Positions 46,756 through 55,718 of a DNA stretch of 64,000 bases are shown one piece after another; the stretch's first letter is position 1; each line of letters starts with the position of its first letter. Both the position numbers and the translations under genes were made by a program. Below the pieces are notes generated by a model, which saw nothing but the letters and a program-made list of their open reading frames with translations, did no database searches and had not been told where the DNA came from. The stretch comes from CAVQAH01 sp963784195 (lineage in GTDB: Bacteria > Acidobacteriota > Vicinamibacteria > Vicinamibacterales > 2-12-FULL-66-21), in NCBI GenBank assembly GCA_963784195.1, contig CAWARA010000013.1, positions 62,001 to 126,000 of the forward strand, written 5' to 3'.

Positions 46756-47809
46756 CTGATGAATGCCGCGCGCTCGAACGCTTCTGCGAAGGGCACGCCC
46801 TGGCCGACGAACGAGAGCAGGTTGAGGACCCCCGTCATCCCCGCGCGATCGACGAACGCCTGAGTAGCGGCGACGCTCTGGTTGTACGCCATGCGCGCCT
46901 GCGCATCGTCGAGGCCGTCGAACGTTCGCTCGAGGCTTTTGAGAGGAATGATCGGCCCGGTCTCTTCCGGCGTCTGGCCGCCGCGGTCCGGCTCGAATAG
47001 TTGAGCGAGCCCCTCGTTGAGCCACTGCGGAACACCTCGCGGAGCGATGACTGTAGATGAGCGCGTGCGTGAACTCGTGCGCGAGCACGCGATCGAGCTC
47101 CCGTGGATTCTCGACGGCACCGCGCATCGGCACGCGGATTCGCCCGTCGAACGATGCGACCGCCCACGTAGGTGAGCGCGTCACGTCGCGGAACTGCTCG
47201 TTCGTGTACAGGACCACCGTCAGAATGCCATTGGGATAGGCGCCGAGCGCGGTGCCGATGCGCCAATAGGACGCTTCCAGCATCTCGATGATCTTGGCCG
47301 CGAGCGCTTCTTCCTTCGGCCCCTCGAACATCGCAGTGAAGTGATCGCCGAAGCGCTGCGTGAACTTGTCGTGCAGCGCGATCTCTTTCCGCCACGTCTC
47401 CAGATTCGCGGTCAGCACCTGATTGTCCGGCGCGTGAACCAGCGCTTGCTCGTAGGTCTGGATAGCGCCGGAGAGATCGCCATCGCGATAGAGGATCTGT
47501 CCGAGCAGAATGGAGGCGTCGGTCAGGGACGGCTGCAGTTGCAGGACGGCCACCAGCTGCTGGCGGGCCTCCTCCGCACGGCCCAGCAGGTGTGCAGTCA
47601 CCGCGGCCCCGAGCATCAGCCGCACGTTTCGCGGCTCGAGGCGAAGGCCCTCGCGGAAGGCATCCGCCGCTTCCTGCAGCCTGTTCGCACGAACGGCGGC
47701 CCAGCCCGAACGATCGAGCTCCGCCGCCGTGGGCCTCTGCGCAAACGTCGGCCGCATTCGCGATTGTCAACAGCAACAGCGCGAATAAGGCAGACCTCGC
47801 TGATGTCAT
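46710..47809 (-). CDS. TPR protein with gluzincin-like (peptidase MA) domain (two frame breaks)
   Basis: A signal peptide (MTSARSALFALLLLTIANAA) is followed, after one extra base near 47730-47735, by TPR repeats (WAAVRANRLQEAADAFREGL, AAVTAHLLGRAEEARQQLVA, LGQILYRDGDLSGAIQTYEQ). The second half is a peptidase-MA-like domain: ILTVVLYTNEQFRDVTRSP, ELDRVLAHEFTHALIYS with HEFTH as the zinc motif, then, after a second extra base near 47049-47052, IAPRGVPQWLNEGLAQLFEP with the third-ligand Glu. The frame then runs to the TAA at 46710. It is a periplasmic, zinc-dependent protease candidate; substrate unknown. Confidence 0.78.
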
Positions 47810-48205
47810 AGCAGCATCAATTGTACGACGCGGGTTGCCGAGCTGCGGTGTGAGATTTTGGAGCGTCCGGGCATCCCGCGCGCGCCAAAGCAGGGACCAA
47901 GTGCAGGATCGCGAGAAAGGTTGTCAGTGTCTGCACTGTCGCGCCAAACAGTGGGCCAGATCAGCCACTTCGCGCCGCGTTCCGGGCGTATAATCTTTGT
48001 CATCGACTCTTGTGCTGCTTCGAGGTGCGCCGGGTCAATCGGCGGTTCCGAGACCGCACGTCTCAACGCCGGATGTCGCGGCGATTCGGCTTCCGCAATT
48101 TCGCTTTCCCCGATCGACAACCCACATTCTCTTGTGTTGGAGTGAACGACGTTGGGAGTGCCTGTTCCTGTTCCTTGTCGAACGCACGGGCACGGTCTCT
48201 GGCCC
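47810..48205. other. Intergenic region with TATAAT box
   Basis: This 396-base region has no protein I can support. GCGTATAAT with the box at 47989-47994 could be the -10 of the downstream membrane gene, leaving a leader of about 200 bases, but the -35 is weak. The divergent gene start lies at its left edge. Confidence 0.35.
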
Positions 48206-49529
48206 GTGACGCGCCGTGGTCAGGTCCTCGTCGCCGGTGTCAGCTTGTTTGTTGTGTACAATCTGAATCTCCGCGCGATCGAGTCTCGAGACACGAGGAC
48301 GATCGAGCACGTCGCGCTGAGCATCGCTGCGCGCGTTGACGCCGACCTCAACGAATTCCCCGCGCTATATCCGGCCGAGCACCTGGCAGATCCCAGCGGG
48401 GCCACCATCCGCGTAGATGGTCATGTGCGGGCGACGTATCCGGTGGTTACTTCGCTGGCGGCGGTGCCCTTCTTCTGGGGTGCGATTCGTTTTGGTCTGC
48501 TTGATCCCGAGCGCCCCCATTCGATTCAGATCGAAGCCGTGGGGAAGCTGGCCGCCAGCGTCTGGACCTCGCTGGCGTGCATCGCCCTTGGGTTGCTCAT
48601 TGGGAAAATGGCGGACGACTGCGCCTGCCGTCCCGTTCATGCTGGCCGCCGGATTTGCAACGCCGCTGTGGTCGTCGGCATCCCAGGCATTCTGGAGCCA
48701 TGCTCCGGCCGCGTGCTTTCTCGCTCTCGCGCTAATGTGGATCATCGATAGGCCTTTGACGTCATCACGGGCAGTCATCGCAGGTGTGGCATTCGGGCTG
48801 GCCGTTGCGTGCCGTCCGCTCCTGGCCGTGTTTCCGGTTGGCGCACTCGTCGGCTTGTTATTGGTCGAACGCGACCACCGTCACTCGTTGTGGCTGGTCG
48901 CGGGATGCGCCGTGGTTCTCGCGGCGCTCGGGATATATCACCTGGCGTCGTTCGGTGCGCTGCTCGGTGGACAGGCGTCTCTCGAGTCGGCGTGGGTCCA
49001 TCAGCAGACGCATCGTGTTGACGGAGCATGGTCGGGAAACCCGTTCGTCGGCTTAACAGGGATTCTGATTAGCCCGAGCAGAGGCATTTTGACTTTTGTG
49101 CCGATCGTCTGGCTTGTGTGGCCCGCGGCACGTGCGGTCTGGACCAACAGTCCGTTTTTCCGCTGGGCGCTGATTGTTCCGAGCCTTCTGTTCGTGCTGA
49201 TCTGGTCGAAGTACGCGGTCTGGTGGGGCGGTCACTCCTACGGTCCGCGTTATGCGGCCGATCTGGTGGTGCCCGTCGCCATGATCATCGCGTGTGGCTG
49301 GGGCCGCCTGCTGTCGAGTCGAACGCGCGGCGCGACCGTCGTTGTCGTGACCGCGCTCGTCTGGTCGATCGGGGCACAAGCGATCGGCGTCTTCTGCTAT
49401 CCGAATGGAGATTGGAACGGATCGCCGGTGAACGTGGACCACGCCCACGCGCGCTTGTGGGACTGGGGCGACTCGCAGATGGTCCGATCGTGTGGCGCAG
49501 GGTTGTACCGTCCGCGATGGCTGCGGTAG
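48206..49529 (+). CDS. Polytopic membrane protein, PMT/GT39-like (one frame break)
   Basis: The protein starts near VTRRGQVLVAGVSLFVVYNL and has about nine to ten membrane helices. Motifs such as VNLRAIESRDT-like NLRAIESRDT, then YPVVTSLAAVPFFWGAIRFG, and after the break PFMLAAGFATPLWSSASQAF and WSHAPAACFLALALMW resemble family 39-type glycosyltransferases or related uncharacterised acidobacterial membrane proteins. One extra A in GGGAAAATGG near 48605-48608 breaks the frame; removing it joins GLLIGK to WRTTAPAVPFM. The GTG at 48206 is a likely but not certain start. A sugar-transfer role is inference only. Confidence 0.6.
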
Positions 49530-49582
49530 TTTGCAATCAAACCGAGGATGACTGCCGGATGCGAAAACGCACAGGGCGGCGT

Positions 49583-51221
49583 TTAGTGCTGCCTGGCGGC
49601 TTTCCGTGCCGCCTCCAGGTCCGGACGATCGCCGCGCGGACACAGCTCGATCAGCTTCGCGTAGGTAGCTTCGGGCTTTCTGCACATCGCCTGACGCCTG
49701 GGCCGCACGCGCGGCCCCCTCGATGGCTCTGTAGCGATTCGGTTCACGCGTCAGCGTTTCCTCGAATGCCGTCAACGCTTCGCCGGGACGTCCAACCTCG
49801 AGCAACATCTCGCCGAGCAGTTCGCGCGCGGGTTTGATGGGCCCGGGCGTGACCGCGGACTTTTCGGTCGCATCCTCCATGGTCGCCGCTTCGCGCAAAG
49901 TGGTCACCGCCTCCTCTTTGCGCCCCTCCGCAAACATCATCCATGCGGTGGCGGCGCGACGCTGGATTTCGACCTGATTGGCCCAATAGGCCTCGTTCTT
50001 ATCTTTCAGCGCAGCCGTCAGCGACGCCAGCTTCTCGATCGCTGCGGCGGCTGCTTTCGGATCCGCGCTTCGTGCCGCCCCGAGCGCTCGCGCGTAGTAG
50101 GTGATCGCATCGGCCCAGGGGAACGCGGTTTCGCGAGCGGGAAGCGCCGCGGCCTCCTTCCAGGCGTTGCGCTCCAGCGCCTGACGGGCGGGAATCGCGG
50201 CAAGGGCGTAGAATCCCGCGGGTGCCGGCGCGGCGTTGCCAGCCGCATCACCTTGAATGCGGACGCCAATTGCGGGCGCCGCTTCGACGACTTTTCGTGC
50301 CGCGGCGTCCTGCGCTGTTTGCAGGTACGCGTAGACCTGGTAATCGAGCGCATGCAGCTCCTCGGTCGCTGCATTGTCCTTGCGCGCGGCAGCGGCCGAC
50401 GCGAGGTTGGTCTCGATCGACTCGTCCCAGTAGCCGAGCCGCGTGAACGTGTGCGACGGCATGTGCAGCGCGTGCGGGGCATCCGGCGCGATCTTCGAAT
50501 AGCTGCGCGCGGCCTCGAGTGCCTTGGGCGCGAGCGGCGGCACGTCATAGCTGTGGATGATGTAGTGAGCGATCCCGGGATGTTGAGGCTGGGCCGGCAG
50601 CTCGCGTTCGAGGATGGCGCCCGCCTTCAGCAGGTTGCCGTAGGTCCGGTCGGTGGGGAGTGCCGTCTGATCGAGCGCCAGCGCATAGAAGATCCGGGCC
50701 TCCGAATCTTCCTTGTAGGTGTCGGCCAGTTTTTCCATCGCCTTCTCGTAGGCGACCGTCCGGGTGCGGGTGTCGACGGTGCCCGCGTCCTTGTAGAGCA
50801 GCGCAACGGCCTCGATGTAGTCACGCTCGCGCGGGGTCTTCGGCGCCGCATTACGCGCCTTGTCCACGGCTGCCTGCCCGAGCGCAATCGCCTTCGTGCT
50901 TCGGAATCCACCGAACGGATTCCCCCACCAGCTCATCGCAATCCCCCAATGGGCCATCGCGCAGCCAGGATCCTTCGCCAGGATCTTGTCGAACGTCTCG
51001 ATGGCGGCCGAGAACCAGAACGAATGGAGCAGAGCTACGCCGCGGTCGAAGTCGGCTGTGACCTCCTTCGAGCAGGAGGTGTCGAAGTGAACTTTCCCGA
51101 GCCCTTGAGGTGCAGCGCCGGATTCGTGCTGATGTTGAGCCACGGCGGTCCGGGCAGAGCCGACACCTATTGCGAGACCCAGCAACAGAACTGCGAGTCT
51201 TCTCATCGTCACGATGGTCAT
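49583..51221 (-). CDS. Secreted TPR protein of about 545 residues (one frame break near the end)
   Basis: A signal peptide (MRRLAVLLLGLAIGVGSA) is followed by many TPR-like repeats: VTADFDRGVALLHSFWFSAA, CAMAHWGIAMSWWGNPFGGF, AHYIIHSYDVPPLAPKALEA, HTFTRLGYWDESIETNLASA and LLGEMLLEVGRPGEALTAFE. Conserved His-containing blocks (PGIAHYIIHSYD, HALHMPSHTFTRLG) recur in this family of acidobacterial proteins, whose function is unknown. One extra base near 49664 breaks the last repeat; restored, it ends YYAKLIELCPRGDRPDLEAA and RKAARQH at 49583. A GGGAGG site precedes the ATG at 51221. Confidence 0.76.
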
Positions 51222-51237
51222 GATGGCCACCTCCCAA

Positions 51238-53214
51238 TTACTGCGATTTTGCCGCCAGCTCCACATACCCGTCGCTGATGGTGTCGTCAGGCTTCGCGCC
51301 GAACAGCGCCAGCAGCTCGGAGATGACCGCCGCCTTGTCGCGAGCATCGCGTCGCGACCATGTCCGTGATTTCACTTCCACGAAATAGCCAGGCGTCGGT
51401 GGGCTGACCAGGCGATCGAGGTGAACGTAGAACTCCACACCCCGATAGGCCACCAGCCAGCGAAGCCTTTCCTTTTCGACCACGCGCTCGCCGGCAGGGC
51501 GGAAGTACTCGCGGTAGAAGCGCTGCGAGTGCGCCGCCGGCGCCAGGTAACGCGACCGCGAGAGCAGCACCGAGCCGAACCGATCTTCTTCGCGCGTGCG
51601 GCCGGTCAGCGTCAGCCGCGAGCGCTCGCCGGTCACCTGGCCCGACTGGTCGAGGAACTCGTCCTGACGATACCGCAGCCGTCCCTGTTCCAGATCGTCG
51701 AACGACCAGTACGTGTCGTGCTGACGGTAACGGCTGCTGCGGATGACCGTCAACTCGTCGCTGTCGATGACCCGCTGGACCTGTTCGGCCGACGGGATCC
51801 GCGCCTTCACCTGGACCTCGAAGCTTTCTTGTTGAACCGCGCCGCCGACGGCGACCAGCTTCTGCAGGACGCTGACCTCGCGGCTGCCGAGGAACGCGTC
51901 GATCCGCCGCGCGCACTCCTGCGCTTCGCGCCGCAGCTCGGCTTCGTTCAGCGTCAGCAGCCGGCGGTCGCGCATCAGCCACCGGCCGTTGCACATGACG
52001 TCGCTGACGTCGGTCGACTTCGCCGCGTAGACGATATGAGCGTAGACGCTGTTGGGATCGCGGTGGAACGACGGAACGTTGTGCAAGGCGCTCACGTCGA
52101 CGACGATCAGGTCGGCGCGTTTTCCCGGCTGCAACGAGCCGGTGAGGCGATCAATGTGCAGCGCGGCCGCGCCAAGGCGCGTCGCCATCGTCAGCGCCTG
52201 CCGCGCCGGGAGCGTGGTCGGATCCCCGCTCGTGCCTTTCGCTAGCAGCGCGGCGAGCCGCGTCTCCTCGAACATGTCGAGGTCGTTGTTGGACGCGGCG
52301 CCGTCCGTGCCGATCCCGACGTTCACCCCGAGCTCCAGCATCTTCGCGACCGGAGCGACGCCTGCCGCGAGCTTGAGATTGCTGGTCGGGTTGTGCGCGA
52401 TGCCTGCGCCGGCGTTTTTCAGCGCCCGGATTTCCCCCTCGTCGACGTGCACGCAGTGCGCGGCCAGCACCTTCGCGCCGAACAGTCCCTGCTTCTTCGC
52501 CCACGGGATCACCGGCATGCCGTTGAGCCGCCGGGATTCTTCGACCTCGAGCAGCGTCTCCGACAGGTGCGTGTGCAGCGGCACATCGAATTCCGCCGCC
52601 AGCTCCGCGCAGGCGCGCAGGATCTCGGGTGTGCACGTGTACGGCGCATGTGGGGCCGGGGAGGGCACGATCAACGGGTGCGAGCGCCAGCGGGAGACGA
52701 AATCGCGCGTGCGCGCGAGCGCGTCTTCGTAGCTGGCCGCGTCCGGCGCCGGGAATCGCAATACCGTCTGGCCGCACAAGGCGCGCATCCCCGCGTCGGC
52801 GGTCGCCTGCGCGACGGCCTCCTCGAAGTAATACATGTCCGCGAAGCACGTGACACCAGAGCGGATCATCTCGGCACAGGCGAGGCTGGTGCCGAGCCGC
52901 ACGAAGTCGGCGCTGACGAACTCGCGCTCGACCGGCATCATGTAGCCCATCAGCCAGACGTCGAGCCGGAGATCGTCCGCCAGGCCGCGCAGGAGTGTCA
53001 TGGCGGCGTGGGTATGAGCGTTGACGAGGCCCGGCATGATGACGCGCCCGCGGCAGTCAATCGACTCGGCCGCTTCGAGCGTCAGGGCCTGTGGCCCAAC
53101 CGCTTCGATGGCGTCGCCCCGAATCGCCACGCCGCTGTTGCGATGGATCGTCCACTGCTCGTCCATCGTGAGCACGGTCGCGTTGGTCAACAGGACGTCG
53201 CACCGGCCGGGCAT
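51238..53214 (-). CDS. Amidohydrolase (MTA/SAH deaminase type) fused to CYTH-like domain
   Basis: Residues 1-450 form an amidohydrolase of the 5'-methylthioadenosine/S-adenosylhomocysteine deaminase type: VNAHTHAAMTLLRGLADDL, PSPAPHAPYTCTPEIL, VPLHTHLSETLLEVEESRR, HCVHVDEGEI and HNPTSNLKLAAGVAPVAKML, GIGTDGAASNNDLDMFEE. Residues from about 455 to 658 look like a CYTH (triphosphate tunnel) domain: FEVQVKARIPSAEQVQRVID, DTYWSFDDLEQGRLRYRQD, ERSRLTLTGR and FYVHLDRLVSPPTPGYFVEV. The ExExK start is partly kept (E-Q-K spacing). CYTH proteins bind triphosphates. The fusion is unusual and unbroken over 658 residues. ATG 53214 is chosen; 19 bases separate it from the TPR gene. Confidence 0.78.
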   Translation of the reverse strand: MPGRCDVLLTNATVLTMDEQWTIHRNSGVAIRGDAIEAVGPQALTLEAAESIDCRGRVIMPGLVNAHTHAAMTLLRGLADDLRLDVWLMGYMMPVEREFVSADFVRLGTSLACAEMIRSGVTCFADMYYFEEAVAQATADAGMRALCGQTVLRFPAPDAASYEDALARTRDFVSRWRSHPLIVPSPAPHAPYTCTPEILRACAELAAEFDVPLHTHLSETLLEVEESRRLNGMPVIPWAKKQGLFGAKVLAAHCVHVDEGEIRALKNAGAGIAHNPTSNLKLAAGVAPVAKMLELGVNVGIGTDGAASNNDLDMFEETRLAALLAKGTSGDPTTLPARQALTMATRLGAAALHIDRLTGSLQPGKRADLIVVDVSALHNVPSFHRDPNSVYAHIVYAAKSTDVSDVMCNGRWLMRDRRLLTLNEAELRREAQECARRIDAFLGSREVSVLQKLVAVGGAVQQESFEVQVKARIPSAEQVQRVIDSDELTVIRSSRYRQHDTYWSFDDLEQGRLRYRQDEFLDQSGQVTGERSRLTLTGRTREEDRFGSVLLSRSRYLAPAAHSQRFYREYFRPAGERVVEKERLRWLVAYRGVEFYVHLDRLVSPPTPGYFVEVKSRTWSRRDARDKAAVISELLALFGAKPDDTISDGYVELAAKSQ

Positions 53215-53282
53215 GACTACATCACTATAATCGCTAACGCGAATCCCACGTCTGCGGTTCCTTGTCAATAATCGCTTCCGTG

Positions 53283-53394
53283 CCGTGGTCCGTCGCTCGT
53301 CGCTCGTCGCTCGGAGTGCCCCCCGTCGCCGCCGGGCTCTTCGAGCCACGAGCGACGAACCACGGACCACGGCCCACGGACCACGGACCACGGA
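53283..53394. repeat. Family B fold-back repeat, copy 3
   Basis: Left arm CCGTGGTCCGTCGCTCGTCG from 53283; right arm 53341-53394 ends in several CCACGGACCACGG units. It lies between the divergent amidohydrolase and MATE genes and would put a hairpin in either leader. Confidence 0.82.
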
Positions 53395-53408
53395 CTCAGT
53401 CGTTCGTC

Positions 53409-54830
53409 ATGACAGATACCGATATAGAAGCGGCTTCAGATCACAACGCCGGCGTCTTTGCCACGCTTCGTGAAGCCGTCCGCGGATCGCGGATCGATTA
53501 CACGACGGCGCCCATCGGCCGGGCTGTGATCATGCTGGCGGTGCCGATGGTGATGGAGATGGCGATGGAATCGATCTTCGCCATCGTGGACGTGTTCTGG
53601 GTCGCGCATCTCGGCGCGAATGCCGTCGCCACGGTCGGGTTGACGGAGTCGATGCTCACCATCATCTACACGGCGGCGATGGGCCTGTCGATCGGTGCGA
53701 CGGCGCTCGTCGCACGGCGCACCGGCGAGCACGATCCGGCCGGCGCAGCCCGCGTCGCCGGCCAGGCGATCGTCCTCGGCGTCGTCGTCTCGATGCTGAT
53801 CGCCCTGATTGCCGCGCCGCGCGCAGAGGCGCTCCTCGGCCTGATGGGCGCCACACCGGACGTCATTCAGACCGGCAGTGGCTTCACGCGCGTGATGATG
53901 GGCGGCAATGCGACTGTCGTGCTCCTGTTCCTCATCAACGCCGTCTTTCGGGGATCCGGCGACGCGGCGATCGCCATGCGCGTCCTGTGGCTCGGTAACT
54001 TCCTGAATCTCGTGCTCGGCCCATGCTTCATCTTCGGGCTCGGGCCGTTTCCCGAGCTCGGGGTGACCGGCGCGGCGGTGGCGACGAACACCGGCCGCGG
54101 CACGGCGGTTCTCTATCAGTTGTACGTCCTCGCGCGCGGCAACGGGCGCATCCGGGTCACCGCCCGCGATCTCCGGCTCGATTTCTCGATCATGCGCAGC
54201 GTGCTGCGGCTGTCCGGTTCCGGGACGTTCCAGATCCTGATCGGCACCACCAGCTACGTCGGCCTCGTCCGCATCCTGTCGGCGTTCGGCAGTTCCGCAC
54301 TCGCCGGCTACACAATCGGCATTCGCGTGATCGTCTTCGCGCTGCTGCCGGCCTTCGGCATCAGCAACGCGTCGGCAACGATGGTCGGGCAGAACCTGGG
54401 GGCGGGACGGCCGGATCGCGCCGAACAGTCGGCCTGGACCGCTGCCCGCTACAACATGCTGTTTCTCGGAGCCGTCGGCGTGGTGTTTCTGCTCGCCGCG
54501 CCGCAGATCGCCGGGCTCTTTTCACAGGATACCGTCGTGCTGTCGTATGCGATCAGCTGCCTGCGAATTGTCAGCCTCGGCTTCGTGTTCTACGCATGCG
54601 GGATGGTGCTGACTCAGGCGTTCAACGGCGCGGGGGACACCTGGACGCCGACCGTCATCAACCTGTTCGTCTTCTGGCTCTGGGAGATCCCGCTGGCCTG
54701 GTTCCTGTCGTCGCGGGGCGGGATGGGTGCTCGAGGGGTTTTCGTGGCCCTGGCCGTGGCCTACTCGACGCTCGCCCTCGTCAGTATCGTGATCTTCAGG
54801 CGCGGGCACTGGAAGACCAAACGAGTTTGA
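53409..54830 (+). CDS. MATE-family multidrug/metabolite exporter
   Basis: The 473-residue protein has about twelve membrane helices and the MATE pattern: PIGRAVIMLAVPMVMEMAME, VDVFWVAHLGANAVATVGL, VVLLFLINAVFRGSGDAAIA and AFGISNASATMVGQNLGAGR. MATE carriers expel cationic drugs or metabolites using Na+ or H+. The ATG at 53409 follows the family B repeat; an 'upstream' frame through the repeat is not real. It is divergent from the amidohydrolase and 83 bases before the next secreted protein gene. Confidence 0.9.
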   Translation: MTDTDIEAASDHNAGVFATLREAVRGSRIDYTTAPIGRAVIMLAVPMVMEMAMESIFAIVDVFWVAHLGANAVATVGLTESMLTIIYTAAMGLSIGATALVARRTGEHDPAGAARVAGQAIVLGVVVSMLIALIAAPRAEALLGLMGATPDVIQTGSGFTRVMMGGNATVVLLFLINAVFRGSGDAAIAMRVLWLGNFLNLVLGPCFIFGLGPFPELGVTGAAVATNTGRGTAVLYQLYVLARGNGRIRVTARDLRLDFSIMRSVLRLSGSGTFQILIGTTSYVGLVRILSAFGSSALAGYTIGIRVIVFALLPAFGISNASATMVGQNLGAGRPDRAEQSAWTAARYNMLFLGAVGVVFLLAAPQIAGLFSQDTVVLSYAISCLRIVSLGFVFYACGMVLTQAFNGAGDTWTPTVINLFVFWLWEIPLAWFLSSRGGMGARGVFVALAVAYSTLALVSIVIFRRGHWKTKRV

Positions 54831-54913
54831 TCAGCCGGCCGGGACGAAACAGTGAAATAATCTGACGCCCCGCAAGCCCGGCGAGGCGCATGGCGGAGGC
54901 TGAGGAGGTTGTT

Positions 54914-55582
54914 ATGAGGCGGATATCGTCACCATTTTCATTGATCATGGGTGTTCTCACCATACTGTCGCTGACGGCAACGGTGGCCGTGGCCCAGAGT
55001 ACCAAGTCCGTTCGGGGGATTCTCAAGACGATCGGGCCGGCGTCGGTGACCGTGTCCGTCGACGGGAAAGACATGGTGTTCAACGTCGACGCGAAGACCG
55101 ACATCACCACGCCTGGCGGCTCGTCGAAAACGCGTGCGGCGCAGGCGCAGGGCAAGGAAGGCGTGAAGATTGCCGACCTCCTGACGGTCGGCCAGGGCGT
55201 CGTCGTCGATTACCACGAGCAGGGAATGCACGCGGCGACCATCCGCACGCTGTCGTCGCCCCCCGCACCCGCGCCGCCGGCTGGCGCCGCCCCGCCGTCA
55301 CAGCCGCCGCCTCAGACTGCGAGTGGCGTCGTGACTGCGGTGACCGGCAACTCGATCACGATCAAAGCGTCGTCGGGCGAGATGACCTTTGCGGTCGACG
55401 ACAAGACCGAAGTCGTCGCGGTCGGTGGAACCACGAAGACGAGCGAGATGCGCGCCGCAGGTAAAAAACCGGTGCTGTCGGACTTTGTCGGCAAAGGCGA
55501 CACCCTCCTCGTCACCTACCGCGACAACGCGGGTGCGAAGACCGCATACGAGGTCCGCGTGCGGACGAAGGCGCGCAACTAA
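54914..55582 (+). CDS. Secreted protein with two OB-like repeats (DUF5666-like)
   Basis: The 222-residue protein has a signal peptide (FSLIMGVLTILSLTATVAVA) and two related beta-domains: VRGILKTIGPASVTVSVDGK to QGVVVDYHEQGMHAATIRTL and GVVTAVTGNSITIKASSGEM to DTLLVTYRDNAGAKTAYEVR, joined by a Pro/Ala linker. The pattern is like DUF5666 or other small OB-fold proteins of the periplasm. Function unknown. GAGGAGG precedes the ATG at 54914. Confidence 0.66.
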   Translation: MRRISSPFSLIMGVLTILSLTATVAVAQSTKSVRGILKTIGPASVTVSVDGKDMVFNVDAKTDITTPGGSSKTRAAQAQGKEGVKIADLLTVGQGVVVDYHEQGMHAATIRTLSSPPAPAPPAGAAPPSQPPPQTASGVVTAVTGNSITIKASSGEMTFAVDDKTEVVAVGGTTKTSEMRAAGKKPVLSDFVGKGDTLLVTYRDNAGAKTAYEVRVRTKARN

Positions 55583-55595
55583 CTACTGATTGACG

Positions 55596-55685
55596 CCGTG
55601 GTTCGTCGTGCGTCGCTCGTGGCTCGGAATGCCTCTAGAACGGTATGGGTCTTACGAGCTACGAGCGACGGACCACGAACCACGG
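55596..55685. repeat. Family B fold-back repeat, copy 4
   Basis: CCGTGGTTCGTCGTGCGTCG from 55596 and its mirrored arm 55654-55685 (ACGAGCTACGAGCGACGG...) fill the space before the kinase gene. Confidence 0.84.
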
Positions 55686-55718
55686 ATCTTCGTTCAAGCC
55701 GTTTGATACGATCCCGCG

